A stretch of 64,000 bases of DNA. Origin: Piezodorus guildinii. Lineage: Eukaryota; Arthropoda; Insecta; Hemiptera; Pentatomidae. The stretch spans positions 43,732,139 through 43,796,138 of the forward strand of contig CM041292.1 of NCBI GenBank assembly GCA_023052935.1, in the 5' to 3' direction. This document shows, piece after piece, positions 11,545 to 22,312 of the stretch (its first letter is position 1; each line of letters starts with the position of its first letter). The position numbers were made by a program, and so were the translations under genes. The notes below the pieces were generated by a model that had not been told where the DNA came from, did not search any database, and was given only the letters and a program-made list of their open reading frames with translations.

Positions 11545-11545
11545 C

Positions 11546-11966
11546 ACATGGCTATATTTTCAGAGGTAAAAAGACTATTCATCAAAAACATAACTATACT
11601 GAAGGTTTTCATATTTAATGGAAGTTATTCCTTGAAACAAGTTACTATGTTACTAAAAAGACTTACCAAAAACAATTTTTTTTTTTCTTCAGTAATCATT
11701 TTTTCTATCGTGTTGTAAGATTTTAACTGATAAAAATAAACTTACAGTAGGAACAACAGCCAATTGATCCGGTGAATAATGGTAACATCGATAACTAACA
11801 AAACAAAAGAAACAAATATTTACTTAAGACATTGATATAAAAAAATATATAATGAAAATACAAGTGTAACTAAACTATAGTGTTTCTAAACCGTTCATTG
11901 TGTCCTGGATGGAACCGATTCCTGAAACAGCCAATAAGGATTATATTGAGCCATGATATGAATTAA
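11546..11966. other. Stretch between truncated Gypsy and Gr exon at 12068
   Basis: AT-rich. The last 200 bases (about 11790-11966) are duplicated at 44820-44991, upstream of the Gr exon at 45093, so they belong to the duplicated receptor unit. No coding content. Confidence 0.6.
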
Positions 11967-11996
11967 AGTAAAGTGGATTCTTTTGAAGTGTCAGTT
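11967..11996 (+). promoter_or_regulatory. Probable core promoter of the Gr exon at 12068
   Basis: TCAGTT at 11991 matches the arthropod initiator TCAGT. The position 24 bp upstream holds AGTAAAG, a weak TATA-like element where sibling exons have TATAAA. The ATG lies 77 bp downstream. Promoter function is inferred from conservation only. Confidence 0.5.
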
Positions 11997-12067
11997 ACTG
12001 TATTGAGAGCACTCGAGACACTTATCGGACGACTTTGAAGGGAGAAAGCTCATCCATTCGTCGCAAG

Positions 12068-12940
12068 ATGTGTCGGCCATTTGGTTCAATATTGCTTCGA
12101 AACCCAATTTTCGTTGCCTCCACTATCCTAGGCATTTTTCCGTTCAAATCGGTAGACGGTTTGTTGACGTTAGACAAATTAGTTTTGTGCTATTCTGTTG
12201 TTATCTGCGGCCTTATTTTCTATAACGGTTTAATCACTGTTTCGGCTGGAGATAATACATCTCTATCTCTACCCGCCATTTTGATCCAAATCCTCGTGAC
12301 TATACACATTTTACAATATCCTTGCTTTCTCATTACTATTTTACTCAAGCGAAATCTCCTTCGGGAAACTTTCAGTTCTCTCCAAAGTTTGATGCTTGTG
12401 ATTTACAAGGTGAAATTAAGTTATTGGAACAGTCGTAAGGCGAAATTCTTCGCTTGGCTCAATATCATACGCCCGATCGTGTTTATGGGTATTATTTGCA
12501 TGACTGGGAACTTACCTACGGTCTTTGCTATAATATTCTTTGCTTTATTTCCATTACTGGGAGCTTGCTTGTGTTATTCTCAGTTTTGCACTCTTTTAGG
12601 AATAGTCTGCGAATTATTCGAAATAGAAATCACAGTTCTGAGGTCAATAAAGCGAGCTGTATATCGCAATCGCAGGGTCAAATTAATTGAGCAATTCATT
12701 GAAACATCAAACCAAATCATATCAGTAGCAAGAAACATCAATTACATATATTCTTTTCTACTCTTAATTATCATATCGTCTAGGTATTTATTTTTTATTT
12801 TATCCTTGTTCTATGTTATCTGTAATATATCAAACTTCTCAGAAAATGTTTGGCACATAATCGGGGACTTATTAATAATGTCATATAACTTTTATATCAT
12901 TTGGAAAATATGTGATGCTTCAGAGAAAGCATCCAAGAAG
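12068..12940 (+). CDS. Gustatory receptor large exon, subfamily 1, intact
   Basis: Encodes 291 residues from ATG 12068 (MCRPFGSILLRNPIFVAST), the first ATG after the conserved CATCCATTCGTCGCAAG leader shared by siblings. Features in order: N-terminal NPIFVAST/LGIFPF block (12-26), hydrophobic spans near 36-58, 69-93, 125-143, 146-175 and 228-260, the conserved LGIVCELFE block, the intracellular KRAVYRNR...LIEQFIETSNQ segment, and the end KICDASEKASKK. It stops at AAG|GTTGGT, phase 0; reading on into the intron adds only about 18 chance residues. Length and pattern fit an insect Gr lacking its seventh span. Grs are taste-neuron receptor channels. Ligand unknown. The frame is fully open. Confidence 0.85.
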
Positions 12941-13560
12941 GTTGGTAACTGTTTATTTATTTGTTTGTCTGAAGGTATAAAACTTCTAGTTTAATTTTAA
13001 CATTTCTCGGTATCTTGATTTTTTAAGTGTTCCTTCACATCCGATATTTTATCTCTCCAACAAAATATGTAATAACTACTAAATATAAATATAGCAACAC
13101 GATGTCACTAAAATCCGTTATCTTGGTCACTTCTCACATGAAACTCAAATGAAAATACGTTATAGTGATCCTTGATTCAGATTATTCGACAAAGTACTCA
13201 CATTTAACACAAGGCTGTTGCTAACCTACGGATCCAGGTATTTTTCGCCATACAGAAACTAAATGTTCACATTAAATACATCATTTTGGCACAAATATTG
13301 GAGTTATTGTTTTTTGGCATTTCCTCTATTACTTTCTATATCTTTTATATAGTTTTTTTTTTATCATTACCTAGTGAAAGGCAAGGCTTTCAAATTCTTC
13401 ATTCAGTTTTCTCATATTTTTTCACTAAGCTCGAACTTATCGCATAACAATAAACGATAACTAAAACAACGAAAAGAAAATCGTCATAAAAACAATAATA
13501 ATGATTTGCAAATTAAATTTATGATAAAATGTAAGGCATGTGTGAGTGTTTTTGGGTATT
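12941..13560. other. Intron after the Gr exon, duplicated elsewhere
   Basis: From the GTTGGT donor, about 400 bases closely match those following the exons ending at 28832 and 45967, for example the AACACGATGTCACTAAAATC stretch at about 13096. The duplication therefore copied exon plus intron. No C-terminal Gr exon is visible. Confidence 0.65.
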
Positions 13561-13680
13561 ATGTATGTGTGTGTATACATATATTTTGTCTATGAAAAGT
13601 GTAGAACAAGGGTCAAGTCAAAGAGTAAATAGTAGTAGTGTAATTTGTCATGATTCAACAGAATTTTCCAGAGTCTGAAC
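13561..13680. repeat. Duplicated intron block, copy 1 of 3
   Basis: About 120 bases with GTCAAAGAGTAAATAGTAG and GTAATTTGTCATGATTCA recur at about 25028-25145 and 30020-30130. All three are on the same strand and in the same position relative to Gr exons, marking segmental duplicates. Confidence 0.7.
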
Positions 13681-13779
13681 CAGTCATGTAATTTTATTAA
13701 ATAGTTATGTACTGCAAGTGAGGCATATGTTGCATTTTTATGTCTTTTAAAGATTTGCCGTGTCGTCTGTATTTGTCTT

Positions 13780-13875
13780 AGTTAAGATACTACAGCCGCA
13801 AGGCATGTCATGAGCGTAAAAAATGAAGACTAGTGGAGCGAGCACAGCACCTTGGGGTACTTCTGCTGCGGTATA
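13780..13875 (-). pseudogene. LINE reverse transcriptase fragment
   Basis: On the minus strand the sequence translates as a 'VPQG(A)VLAPLV' motif followed by sequence equivalent to 'YIIYAHGMS', a conserved RT block of Jockey-type LINEs. A paralogous copy is at about 25195-25290, within the same duplicated segment. Only about 100 bases are recognisable. Confidence 0.5.
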
Positions 13876-14099
13876 TTAAATGTGAATAGCGCAGATCCCA
13901 GCTGGACGATGAAAAATAGAGTCAGAAAGGAAAGAATAAATAATGACGGTCAAACAATAACTTTTCTTTTTCGACAACAAAAGATCAAAGCCTCCGTAAT
14001 AGTGAGTGTTAAAAAAGAGATTCATTCATAATAACTATATAAGAAGTTAGTATTATCCCAAATAATAACACTGTAGTTGGTGCGACACCGCGTGTATAT
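13876..14099. other. Intronic stretch
   Basis: I see nothing I can identify here. Confidence 0.4.
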
Positions 14100-14165
14100 A
14101 TTGAATGTTATTGTTCATTGGCCTCAAGATGATCTGATTACTTGCTTCTGAAATCCAATGTAACC
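14100..14165 (+). pseudogene. Gr exon 5' fragment, subfamily 2
   Basis: ATTGTTCATTGGCCTCAAG then ATGATCTGATTACTTGCTTC matches the leader and first codons of the Gr exon at 14625 (MIRSLASKIQYNP), but has a stop as third codon and loses similarity after 'CAATGTAACCCC'. It is a broken remnant of one more array member. Confidence 0.7.
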
Positions 14166-14522
14166 CCTTGGCCGCGCGAAGGGTTTTATTAAGATTCCAC
14201 AACACGATCCTAGATATATTATAGAGTAGGGTTATCTCGCCCATCATTTTTTTTCGAGAGTTCTCGGGTGGTTTCACAAACCCGAGGGAAGGCTGTGTGT
14301 TTATTGTAATTCAATTATGTGTTTGAAAAGTAAACCTGGGGCTGGTATTCAAACTGACAACCTTTGGCGTGGCAGAATAGCGCGCTAATGTCACAGCCAC
14401 AGGCTCTTCAATAATACGCTTGTGTATAAATTATAAATCCATTATCGGTTTTTAAGATCGAATAGTTCATGCTATGATAGGTAAAGTCATTTCAAGGTAA
14501 ATTGACTTATTAAAGAGTACAA
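14166..14522. other. Stretch before the Gr exon at 14625
   Basis: The last 170 bases (GTCACAGCCACAGGCTC onward) are shared with about 25320-25461 and 33675-33806, upstream of sibling exons. This is a conserved proximal upstream region. No coding content. Confidence 0.55.
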
Positions 14523-14552
14523 TATAAATTATACATTATTGAAGTGTCAGTT
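14523..14552 (+). promoter_or_regulatory. Core promoter of the Gr exon at 14625: TATA box plus initiator
   Basis: TATAAA at 14523 lies 24 bp before TCAGTT at 14547, and the ATG is 78 bp after the initiator. The same elements and spacing occur before the sibling exons at 25564 and 33909. Confidence 0.65.
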
Positions 14553-14624
14553 ACAGTAATGACACCCCTTTGTTAATAGTATTGAAAGTTATTGGATGCA
14601 TCAGTATTGTTCATTCGCCCCAAG

Positions 14625-15497
14625 ATGATCCGCTCACTCGCTTCTAAAATCCAATATAATCCTATTTTTATGGCTTCCACCGCCCTAGGCATCTTTCCTT
14701 TCCGGGCTCACAACGGGCTGTTGAAGTTAGATACATTTTTGTTCGGTTATTCCCTCATTTTCTTATCCATCCTATCATTTATTGGATTTTACACTTCAAC
14801 AATTTTAGGAAGTGTGAAAGGTTCAGGCGATATTTTAGACAAACCATTAAAATTGGTCGTAATTGTTTTACACACAATCCAGTTTCCAACCTTTCTAGGT
14901 ATTTTATTTTACAAGCAAATCGTTTTCAAGAAAATGTTGAGTTCTCTGCAAAATTTGATATCCCTGGTTAATTCAATGGAGTTTAAAATGTCGAACTTGG
15001 AGACGAGAAAGCGCTCTTTACTATTCGACGTCTTGCAGTCAGTGGTAGTTTTGTTATATTTTTTTATGTTTGGATATATCAGGTATATCCCATTATGTTT
15101 TTCCTTTTTCTTCGCCGTTACAATAATTGGGTCCAGTCTTTGTATTTTGCAGTTCTGTTTTTTTGTCGGCATCGTATGCGAACTATTAGCAACTGGGACC
15201 GTTGTTTTGAAGATGGTAAAACGAACTGTATATCGTAAGCTAGATATCAAAATGCTGGAACAACTGATAGAAACAACAAACAAAATCATATCCGTAGCTT
15301 ATAACATCAATTCTATATACTCAATCCAACTGCTTATAATGATTGTCCTTAGGTTTCTAATGTTTGTAATGCACATTTACTTCATTATCAGAGAAATGAC
15401 AAGCTGCAGCCTTATCTTCGCTAACGTATTGATGATGTTTCATCATCTTTACAACGGCTGGAAAATAAATCATGCTTCTGAGATGGCATCCAAGAAG
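14625..15497 (+). CDS. Gustatory receptor large exon, subfamily 2, intact
   Basis: Encodes 291 residues from ATG 14625 (MIRSLASKIQYNPIFMAST) to ASKK|GTTAGT, phase 0. The in-frame upstream codons start at a TTG, so the ATG is taken. Contains LGIFPFRAHNG, several hydrophobic spans, QFCFFVGIVCELLATG, KRTVYRKLDIKMLEQLIETTN, then INSIYSIQLLIM and the final NGWKINHASEMASKK. The layout matches the exon at 12068 with about one-third identity by eye, so it is the same locus but a different subfamily. The seventh span is missing and must come from a later exon. The frame is clean, making this the least damaged member of its subfamily besides 62001-62888. Confidence 0.87.
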
Positions 15498-15744
15498 GTT
15501 AGTGAAGATTTGTTTTAAGAAATCTTAGAATGTTCTGTTTTCTGTTTTGAAATACAAAAAAAAAGTAAAATAATTTTGAGAAAATTTTGTTTAATTTCTT
15601 AAATAGTTCGGTCGAAGTTTCGATGCAAATGAATTACTATCACTTTCATAGTGACCCCAATAAAGACAAACATAGAAGACGGTAGATTGATCTTTGCAAG
15701 TTATCCTTGCAGGACAGAATGATGCATTTAAAAAAATATATATA
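15498..15744. other. Intron start, shared with the flank after 34794
   Basis: The donor GTTAGTGAAGATTTG is identical to those at 26445 and 34795. The stretch CCCCAATAAAGACAAACATA to GATGCATTTAAA matches about 35200-35270, so the duplication includes this intron sequence. Confidence 0.6.
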
Positions 15745-16355
15745 TTTATTGATTATTAAACCTCTATAAAAAAATACATCAAGTAAATGTAATATAAGAT
15801 TATACAGTCATGATTCACATGTAGAGATACCACCCATTAGCAGATTTCTAAAACTATGTTAAACCAGAAGGTCTGGAAGCCATATTCTTTTCAGACGCCT
15901 CGGAGCATTATCAGTGGATTAGAGTGGGAATGGAGTTTGCCATGAAAGGAGTGGTACCTAGTTCGGGCTGAGTCAGCAACATAGGAAACATTTAGGTCTT
16001 TATGGATGAGTTGACTCGTGAAAAAATTAGGTGCGTTAAGCATTATGGATTGTAAGGATTGGAGACGGGTCGAATTTGATGGTTTAGTACCTCCCCGTGA
16101 CTCCATATCGGCATCATAGTCATGTAGATGAGTCTTTTGTAGTTAAGCAGAAGGTATGAGCGTTTGTTCAGTAGGTGTTTGAAGTAGTCGAAAATGTCGG
16201 GCAGTTTCTTGTCGTTTCAGTCTTGTGTAAGGATTTCAAGTAAGACGTTTGTCCAGATGGAGTCCTGGTTATCAGATCTGTTCGACTGGGATAATCGTTT
16301 CTTCAGTTTGGGGATTTTTACCGGTTAGTTTACAACGTCTTGGTTTTCGTTGATA
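15745..16355 (-). mobile_element. Jockey-type LINE, 3' fragment
   Basis: Minus-strand sequence matches the C-terminal end of the Jockey RT in the copies at 39.7 and 41.8 kb: the segment equivalent to 'WTYGVELWGSTKPSNS..RIQSLQS' and 'LIHKDLNV', then the end 'RRLKRRWPRDL'. It is riddled with stops and short deletions. The 3' UTR lies to the left (about 15745-15880). It shares an insertion site with the LINE material after 35.28 kb. Confidence 0.75.
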
Positions 16356-16380
16356 TTGAGAATTGAATAAGTTACTGGAA

Positions 16381-16478
16381 GAAATTCTTCGCTTGGCTCA
16401 ATATCATACGCCCGATCGTGTTTATGGGTATTGTTTGCATGACTGGGAACTTACCTACTATCTTTGGTATAGTATTTT
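16381..16478 (+). pseudogene. Internal Gr exon fragment, subfamily 1
   Basis: GAAATTCTTCGCTTGGCTCA through TTTGGTATAGTATT is nearly identical to bases about 12446-12540 and 45471-45565 of the Gr exons there (FAWLNIIRPIVFMGIVCM..). Only about 98 bases survive between LINE fragments. It is probably the remnant of an array member mostly deleted. Confidence 0.85.
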
Positions 16479-16509
16479 GTTTGTACTTAGTAGTATAATA
16501 TACTGTTTG

Positions 16510-16720
16510 TACCACAGCATTCGATAGATCATTCTTAATCCGATCTGCATCTCTATGGAACTCCATTCCTTCTAATATCCGGAACTCCCAAACTCTCTCA
16601 ACATTTAAATCCTGTCTATTTAGCCATTTCCTATCAATACAATTCTACAAAAGTAACAAATAGATGCTAATTTCAGGGAAGATCAACAGATAAAGCAGAG
16701 AGATACGTTTATATATTTAT
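16510..16720 (+). mobile_element. Jockey LINE 3' UTR fragment
   Basis: CATTCGATAGATCATTCTTA onward matches the LINE 3' UTR at 36168-36370. Its orientation is opposite to the LINE piece at 15745, mirroring the two-armed arrangement of the palindrome at 35.3-38.4 kb. Confidence 0.65.
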
Positions 16721-16852
16721 ACAATTTTCATTTTCTCGGGTACATTAATAGCAAATATTATTGTATTTAAAATTATCTTTTAATTTATCAAAGATGCTAG
16801 ATTCAATTATTTATTATTTTACAAACACTCAGAAGAATTGTAATTTCTTTCC

Positions 16853-17847
16853 TTTTACTTTGACTTACCTATATATGAAATATATAGTAAGGAAAAGTAT
16901 TGCAATCGTGAAAATTTTCGGATTCCAGTTTTCAAGGGAAATACACGTTTTAGGATACCCTGAGACCAAATAACCAAGTCCCGCAAAAAGGTCTGGGTGT
17001 ATGTGTGTCCGTGTGTCTGTGTGTGGTAACTCCAGCGCTAAAACGAAAAGTTGTAAAAAACTGAAATTTCAAATTTAGGACTACCATACGCCCGAGATGT
17101 TACAGCTACTTTTTTAATTAAGTCGGCTGACCGAAAGTGCTACTTTATACTATGCATTTTGCACCTTTTTATAATTTTCTCAAAAACAGCTCTATCGATT
17201 TTTATTAAACTCGCTACATGGATGTAAAATTAAACGGGCTTTAATATGATGCAGGTTACATTCTGATTAAAATGGTATGACAGGACTTAAATGCCGATAT
17301 TTTAAATTTTCTTTATCTAAAGTAGCTTTAATTTTATAGATTCTATGAAAATAACTATATTATCTTGTTACCAGTGATAATTAACAGCTTAATATTCACG
17401 TTGAGCGAATTTGATAAACAACTAAAGGAGAAAACAGAACAAATATTTTTTATGCATTTTTTGTGGATTTCAACACAACAATAATAATATAGATGTATCA
17501 TATACCGTTGGATAGCTAAATATTTTAGAAAAAATATTATCTGATACACGGAGTCGTATAGGGTAATGAAGAGTGATGAAAAGCTGATCAAACAAACTGT
17601 AGTTTGCTGTAACCTGGTTTTGAACACAGTTGAAAAGTTGACCGTGCTGCAAACTGGCAGCTTGTCAATGAAGCATAGCGCGCCAATTTTGTATCTGAAC
17701 ATAAGAACAGTAATATAGACAGACGTATAATATACTGTTTGAAGAAGAAAGACTTTAGAAAATATATTATCTTATACACAAGCTCGTAAAATTGAATAAA
17801 GAGTGATAAAAAGCCAATACAACTAACTGATTATTTTAGATAATAAT

Positions 17848-17850
<3 letters not shown>
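16853..17850 (+). repeat. Dispersed (GT)n-containing repeat ('P family'), long copy
   Basis: It opens with TTTTACTTTGACTTACCTAT and has an inner AACCAAGTCCCGCAAAAAGG followed by a GT-rich stretch and GGTAACTC. It ends near GATTATTTTAGATAATAAT. The same order of motifs recurs at 17925, 18515, 21194/21361, 30432(-), 54086 and 60600(-). The complete 3' end, seen at 22110 and 54948, carries AGGTAAGTGAAAG, the inverse of the opening CTTTCACTTACCT. No ORF of its own. Probably a non-autonomous DNA transposon. Confidence 0.65.

Positions 17851-17893
<43 letters not shown>
17851..17893. repeat. (TA)n microsatellite
   Basis: About 21 TA dinucleotides at the junction of two P-family copies. Confidence 0.9.
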
Positions 17894-17896
<3 letters not shown>

Positions 17897-17924
17897 TAAT
17901 TTTTTTTATTATTTCTTTATTCTA

Positions 17925-18500
17925 TCTTTTACTTTCACTTACTATACATAGTAAGGGAAAATATTGCGATCGTGGAAATTTTCCAAATAACCAAGTCCCT
18001 CAAAAAGGTCTTGTGTGTGTGTGTGGTAACTCTCGGGCGGAAACAGTCTATAAAACTGAAATTTCATATTTAAGACAAATATACGCCTGAGACGTTACAA
18101 AACCTTTTTCATCGAAATGAGCTTACCAGAAGAGCCACTTTATACCATGCATTTTGCACCTTTTTTCGATTTTCTAGAAAACGGTTCCGACGATTTTGAT
18201 TAAACTCGCTATATCGATGTAAAATTTTGTAAACCTTTTTCTCCTGTCATCCATTTACTTCTGATATAAACCGGATAAGTGTGTAATTTGAACGAGTACG
18301 ATATTTAACTAAAAGAGAAAAGACGAAAAATATTTTTTTACGCAATGTTTGTGTTTTTGAACATAAAAAACAGTAATATATACGTAAAATATAGCGCTGG
18401 AAAGCTAAATATTTTAGAAAAAAAAATCTTATACACAAGCTTGTAAAAGTTAATAAAGAGTGATGAAAAGCTGACAAAACTAATGATTATTTTAGATGAT
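17925..18500 (+). repeat. P-family repeat, second copy
   Basis: It starts CTTTTACTTTCACTTACTAT and keeps the AACCAAGTCCCTCAAAAAGG motif, GT stretch and the 'GCATTTTGCACCTTTTTTC' part, then stops near 18500, short of a full 3' end. Confidence 0.6.
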
Positions 18501-18514
18501 AATGTAATTGATTT

Positions 18515-18715
18515 TTACTTTCACTTACTATATATAGTAAGGGGAAGTATTGCGATCGTGAAAATTTTCGAATTCCAGTTTTCAACGGAAATGCACGTTT
18601 TAGGGTCCCTGAGTCCAAATAACCAAGTCCCGCAAAAAGGTCTGTGTGTGTGTGTGTGTCTGTGTGGTAACTCCCGGCAGAAACGGTTAACTAACTGATT
18701 ATTTTAGACAAGATA
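18515..18715 (+). repeat. P-family repeat, 5' part only
   Basis: It starts TTTTTACTTTCACTTACTAT, includes the (GT)n at 18642-18665 and breaks off after GGTAACTCCCGGCAG. Three head-to-tail partial copies lie in this 1.9-kb interval. Confidence 0.6.
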
Positions 18716-19183
18716 ACAACCAATGTAATTATAGACTTAATAATGCGTTAGGTATATAAATAATAATATGACAGTAATAAATTATGGGAACATAAATAAA
18801 ATTAAATGTAAAATGATAATAAGATGACAATTATAAAGTATGGAAATAAGGTGACAGTTATAAAGTATGGAAATAAACAAAATTAAGATGATAGTTATAA
18901 AGTATGGAAGTAAACATAATTGAGATGATAAATTGTAATAAGAATATATAAAGAGAGACTAAGCAAATGAAAAAAATGATACAGGAAAAATATGTGAACA
19001 ATTAAAATTTTAAATATTAACAATTTTGATTTGATATATGACGGTAATATATTAAAACCATAGTTAAGAGTATAAGTAATATAAAAAAAAGAACATAGTC
19101 ATTACAAAAGAGAAACAGTATGAATAAAAAATAATTTAAATTTTAAAATAATGTAATATTAAACTAATAATTATATGTCAGGA
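18716..19183. other. AT-rich stretch with short imperfect tandem repeats
   Basis: At about 18818-18915 the motif GA(C/T)A(G/A)TTATAAAGTATGGAA repeats three times at 26-40-base spacing. Nothing else is identifiable. Confidence 0.55.
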
Positions 19184-19524
19184 CTAGCTGAGTCACGCAG
19201 CTTTGCTCGCGAATATTGCATTTCGTATTAATTTATGTGCGTTTATGGTGAGATTGGCTATAATAAATATCAACTATCAGCTACTCTTTGTTATCATTCA
19301 AAGCCCGATCTTGACTTCTTCCTGTCAAATTTACAATAGCAAACCAGTAGAAGTGGTTATACCCATAATCACTTAATATGTAAAAATAATCGTCACAAAC
19401 CATTTTTTAAAAATAAATAACAATTGAATATATTTTCATAGGAATCTACACTCGAAACAGATATGAAACGCAATATGCTTACAAGGGTCGGTCACCTGTA
19501 TGTAGTGACCAGCCAGATGCCCTT

Positions 19525-19731
19525 AAGATTTTTTAATGAGAGAAAAAAACAACCTTAGTTATGCCCTCCTTCGAAGGGGACGTAAAATGGTGGTCCCAAG
19601 CCTTTGCGATTCCATGAACTCGTTAAAGATCTCTACCCTAACTAAACTTGGAGAGGAAAAAAATAGCCATCATACGATCAGCCATAGTAGTATAAAAGTG
19701 ACGTTAAACGAACAGATAACAACAGTAATAT
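19525..19731 (+). repeat. SINE-derived segment inside Helitron
   Basis: AACCTTAGTTATGCCCTCCT, CGTTAAAGATCTCTACCCTA, and the end AAAGTGACGTTAAACGAACAGATAACAACAG match the body and tail of the SINE at 27274-27551, about 80% by eye. The tRNA-like head is absent. Confidence 0.7.
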
Positions 19732-20169
19732 GCTTAAATATATTTGTTATAAAATCTTTGTACCTTTTCTGATACATATCAGATTAAGACAATTTTACGT
19801 TTAGGTTGTTCAACCACTTTTTGGGCGAAGATTTTAAATCCTGCCTTATTGCTCATCTAGGCGGTAAGACGAACCTCCAGGAAAAATTTTAGCCTCACAA
19901 CCATAGTAATTTTTTAGATACCAGAAAATTGAGTGGTACTTTCTTTTATAAATATAGACATACAGCTAATAAAAGTCCTAAATATGCTTAAAAATAATAG
20001 TTCTGATTATTATACTCGAATAAATCAAAAGAAATATTAATTTTTTTAATTTATTTAAATTTATAAATGTATTTGCTTCAAGGTAATAACGATCAAAGTT
20101 GAAAATGACTATTGAAATAAAACATGACTTAACAATATAGATAATAATATAGATTGATATAAATATTTC

Positions 20170-20720
20170 CGCGTTGTGTAACCTTCTATACTCCCTAGTA
20201 GCCTCATCTCTCTTCGGACCAAAATATTTTAGTACCTTATTTTCTAAAACCTTTAGCCGTTGTCCGTCCTTCAAAGTAAGCGGCCACGTTTCACCGTCGG
20301 AAGAATGACAGTTTTATAAATTCTAACCGTTAAGTTTTTAGACAGAAGCTAAGTAATTTCGCAACTGAATTATAGCACGCATTTCCCGCGTTTAACCATT
20401 TCCTCCTGGATTTATTTTTTCGTTATCATTCAACCTAAATACTTAAATTTCTCTACGTGTTCAAAAGTATACCCTGAAATATCAATATCACTATGATCGC
20501 CACCGTCTCTGCTACAAATCATATATTTTGTCTTTTCGGTATTTATTTCGAGTCCTATTTCTTTACCGGTTTTTATTAACGGAGTTGTATTTAGTTGTAT
20601 TAGTGTCCGTGTCTTCCCCTAGCAGTACCGAATGATCGGCGTTTCCAGAATCGGAATTTTATCACTTAGATTTAAATCTTTCTCGTACACGTCACCTTTT
20701 CTATGAGATATTCTAAAGTG
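20170..20720 (-). pseudogene. RTE-like LINE RT fragment inside Helitron
   Basis: Minus-strand reading gives pieces such as 'LKDGQRLKVLENKVLKYFGP' and 'KRDEATREYRRLHNAE', as in the LINE at 55406-56068. Further upstream comes decayed RT sequence around the 'KTKYM' and 'NTDEV' blocks. Multiple stops. Confidence 0.65.
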
Positions 20721-21193
20721 ACTTCGTCGTGTCAATTTATGTTATTATGATTACTATTAAGAAGTTTTTAAAAGAATATATTTTAAAGTACTTCCGCGTA
20801 AATGACATTTTTAGTTTTATTTTCTTGTGGCAGAAGAACATACTGATTTTCTCCGCAACCCGATCTCGACGTAAATCTATTTCTACGCGTTCAAAATGGA
20901 AAAATATAAATTAACGGGAAATTGAATTATTTAAAAATAAAAGGTAAATCATTTGGAATCATTGGGAAGCGAGGTTTTTTTTTCTCCCAAATTTTCCTCG
21001 TTTTTTTCCCAGATTTTCAACTGATTCTTCGTCCTATTGGTCTCAGCGTGATGTTATATAGCCTATAACCTTCCTCGATAAATGGACTATCCAACACAAA
21101 AAGAATTTTTCAATTAGAACCAGTAGTTTCTGAGATTAGCGCGTTCAAACAAACAAACAAACAAACTCTTCAGCTTTATAATATTAGTATAGA

Positions 21194-21360
21194 TAATAAT
21201 ATAATAGATTTTTTAATAAAACACATGTTTCTATATAAATTCAATTTAATTAATTCCTTAATAGTTTCACGTATTTTTATCTCTGTTTTTGAAAATTCTT
21301 TCTTTGATTTTAAAAATGGAGGTAAGTAAAAGTCGTGTGTTGCCCGCACCAGATTTTTAA
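21194..21360 (+). repeat. P-family repeat, 3' end
   Basis: TAATAATATAATAGATTTTT through GGAGGTAAGTAAAAGTCG and GCCCGCACCAGA duplicates the end of the copy at 21361-22130. The Helitron lies immediately left of it. Confidence 0.6.
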
Positions 21361-22130
21361 TAACCAAGTCCCGCAAAAAGGTGTGTGTGTGGTAACTCCC
21401 GGGCGGAAACGGTAATACTATGAAACTGAAATTTCATATTTGAGACAAATTTACGCCCGAGACGTTACAAAACCTTGTTCATCAAAATGTGCTTACCAGA
21501 AGAGCCTTTATATCATGCATTTTGCACCTTTTTTCGATTTTCTCAAAAACCGTTCCGAAGATTTTGTTTAAACTCGCTAAATCGATGTCAAATTTAATGT
21601 GCTTTAATATCATTTGGATTAAAATGGTCTGACAGGGCTTAAATGCTGATATTTTAAATTTTCTTTCTCTAAAGTACCTTTAATTTTGTTGAATCTATAA
21701 AAATAACTATATTATCTTGTTATCACTGATGAAAAACAGGTAAATATATAAATTGAATGAATTCGATACCCAACTAAAGGAGAAAACAGAAAAAATATTT
21801 TTTTAATGCAATTTTTTGTTTTTGAACATAAGAGCAGTAATATACGTGTATGATATACCGTTGGAAAGCTAAAGATTTTAGAAAAAATATTATCTTATAC
21901 TCAAGCTTTTAAAAGTTAATAGAGAGTGATGAAAAGAAGATAAAACTAAGGATTATTTTAGATAATAATATAATAGATTTTTTAATAAAACACATATTTC
22001 TATATAAATTCGATTTAATTAATTCTTTAATAGTTTCACGTATTTTTATCTCTAACTGTATTTGAAAATTCTTTCATTGATTTAAAAAATGGAGGTAAGT
22101 GAAAGTCGTGTGCTGCCCGCACCAGAATTT
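21361..22130 (+). repeat. P-family repeat, 5'-truncated copy with full 3' end
   Basis: It begins at TAACCAAGTCCCGCAAAAAG and ends GGAGGTAAGTGAAAGTCGTG then GCCCGCACCAGAA. The 3' boundary agrees with copies at 21360 and, inverted, at 30432. Confidence 0.65.
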
Positions 22131-22139
22131 TTGTTCTTG

Positions 22140-22312
22140 TATTAACATACATTTATTTTTATTGTTGTGCTATTATTCATGCTATTAGTTTAATTCTATT
22201 GTTTTCAATTATTACACTCTAGAACTCCAGTCTTAAGTCTACTTTCAATTTCCTGCTTTATTATTCTAAAGGGACTCGTCCAAGAATAAATAAAGAATAT
22301 TATTATTATTAT
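22140..22312 (+). mobile_element. Jockey LINE 3' UTR and tail
   Basis: It ends GGGACTCGTCCAAGAATAAA then TAAAGAATATTATTATTATT, as the Jockey copy at 36745-36785 does. The AATAAA and (TTA)n tail mark the LINE 3' end. Confidence 0.6.

Larger units (their letters stand above)
8190..11545 (+). mobile_element. Gypsy-type LTR retrotransposon, 3'-truncated
   Basis: In order: LTR-like sequence with a TATA-like TATTTATAAA (about 8242) and polyadenylation-like AATAAA (about 8279); a primer-binding site at 8366; gag with two CCHC knuckles; a retropepsin DTGSS motif; reverse transcriptase; and the start of RNase H. The protein homology stops at 'YNTEILYK', about 11543. Nothing resembling the rest of RNase H, integrase or a 3' LTR follows, so the 3' half is lost. 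Gag-to-pol order and the RT sequence fit Ty3/Gypsy. Several frame breaks show the copy is dead. It lies in an intron of the Gr array. Confidence 0.88.
19184..21193 (-). mobile_element. Non-autonomous Helitron, about 2.0 kb
   Basis: Read on the minus strand it begins TCTATACTAATATTATAAAG and ends ...GACTCAGCTAG followed by host T. These are the TC...CTAG ends and A/T target of Helitrons, with no target duplication. The 5' end is shared with the element at 27573-28793. No Rep/helicase ORF is present. Inside are a SINE-derived piece (about 19525-19731) and an RTE-like LINE piece (about 20170-20720), in the same order as in the second copy. Confidence 0.7.

Noticed and set aside
11546..11966. C-terminal Gr exon downstream of the first receptor
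   Set aside because: AG-bounded candidates were read in all frames and none gives a hydrophobic span with T-Y and Q-F spacing.
12035..12067. Upstream TTG start extending the Gr exon by 11 codons
   Set aside because: Eukaryotic initiation at TTG is improbable, and the ATG at 12068 is conserved in position among all siblings. The same applies to upstream TTGs at 14592, 25531 and 33876.
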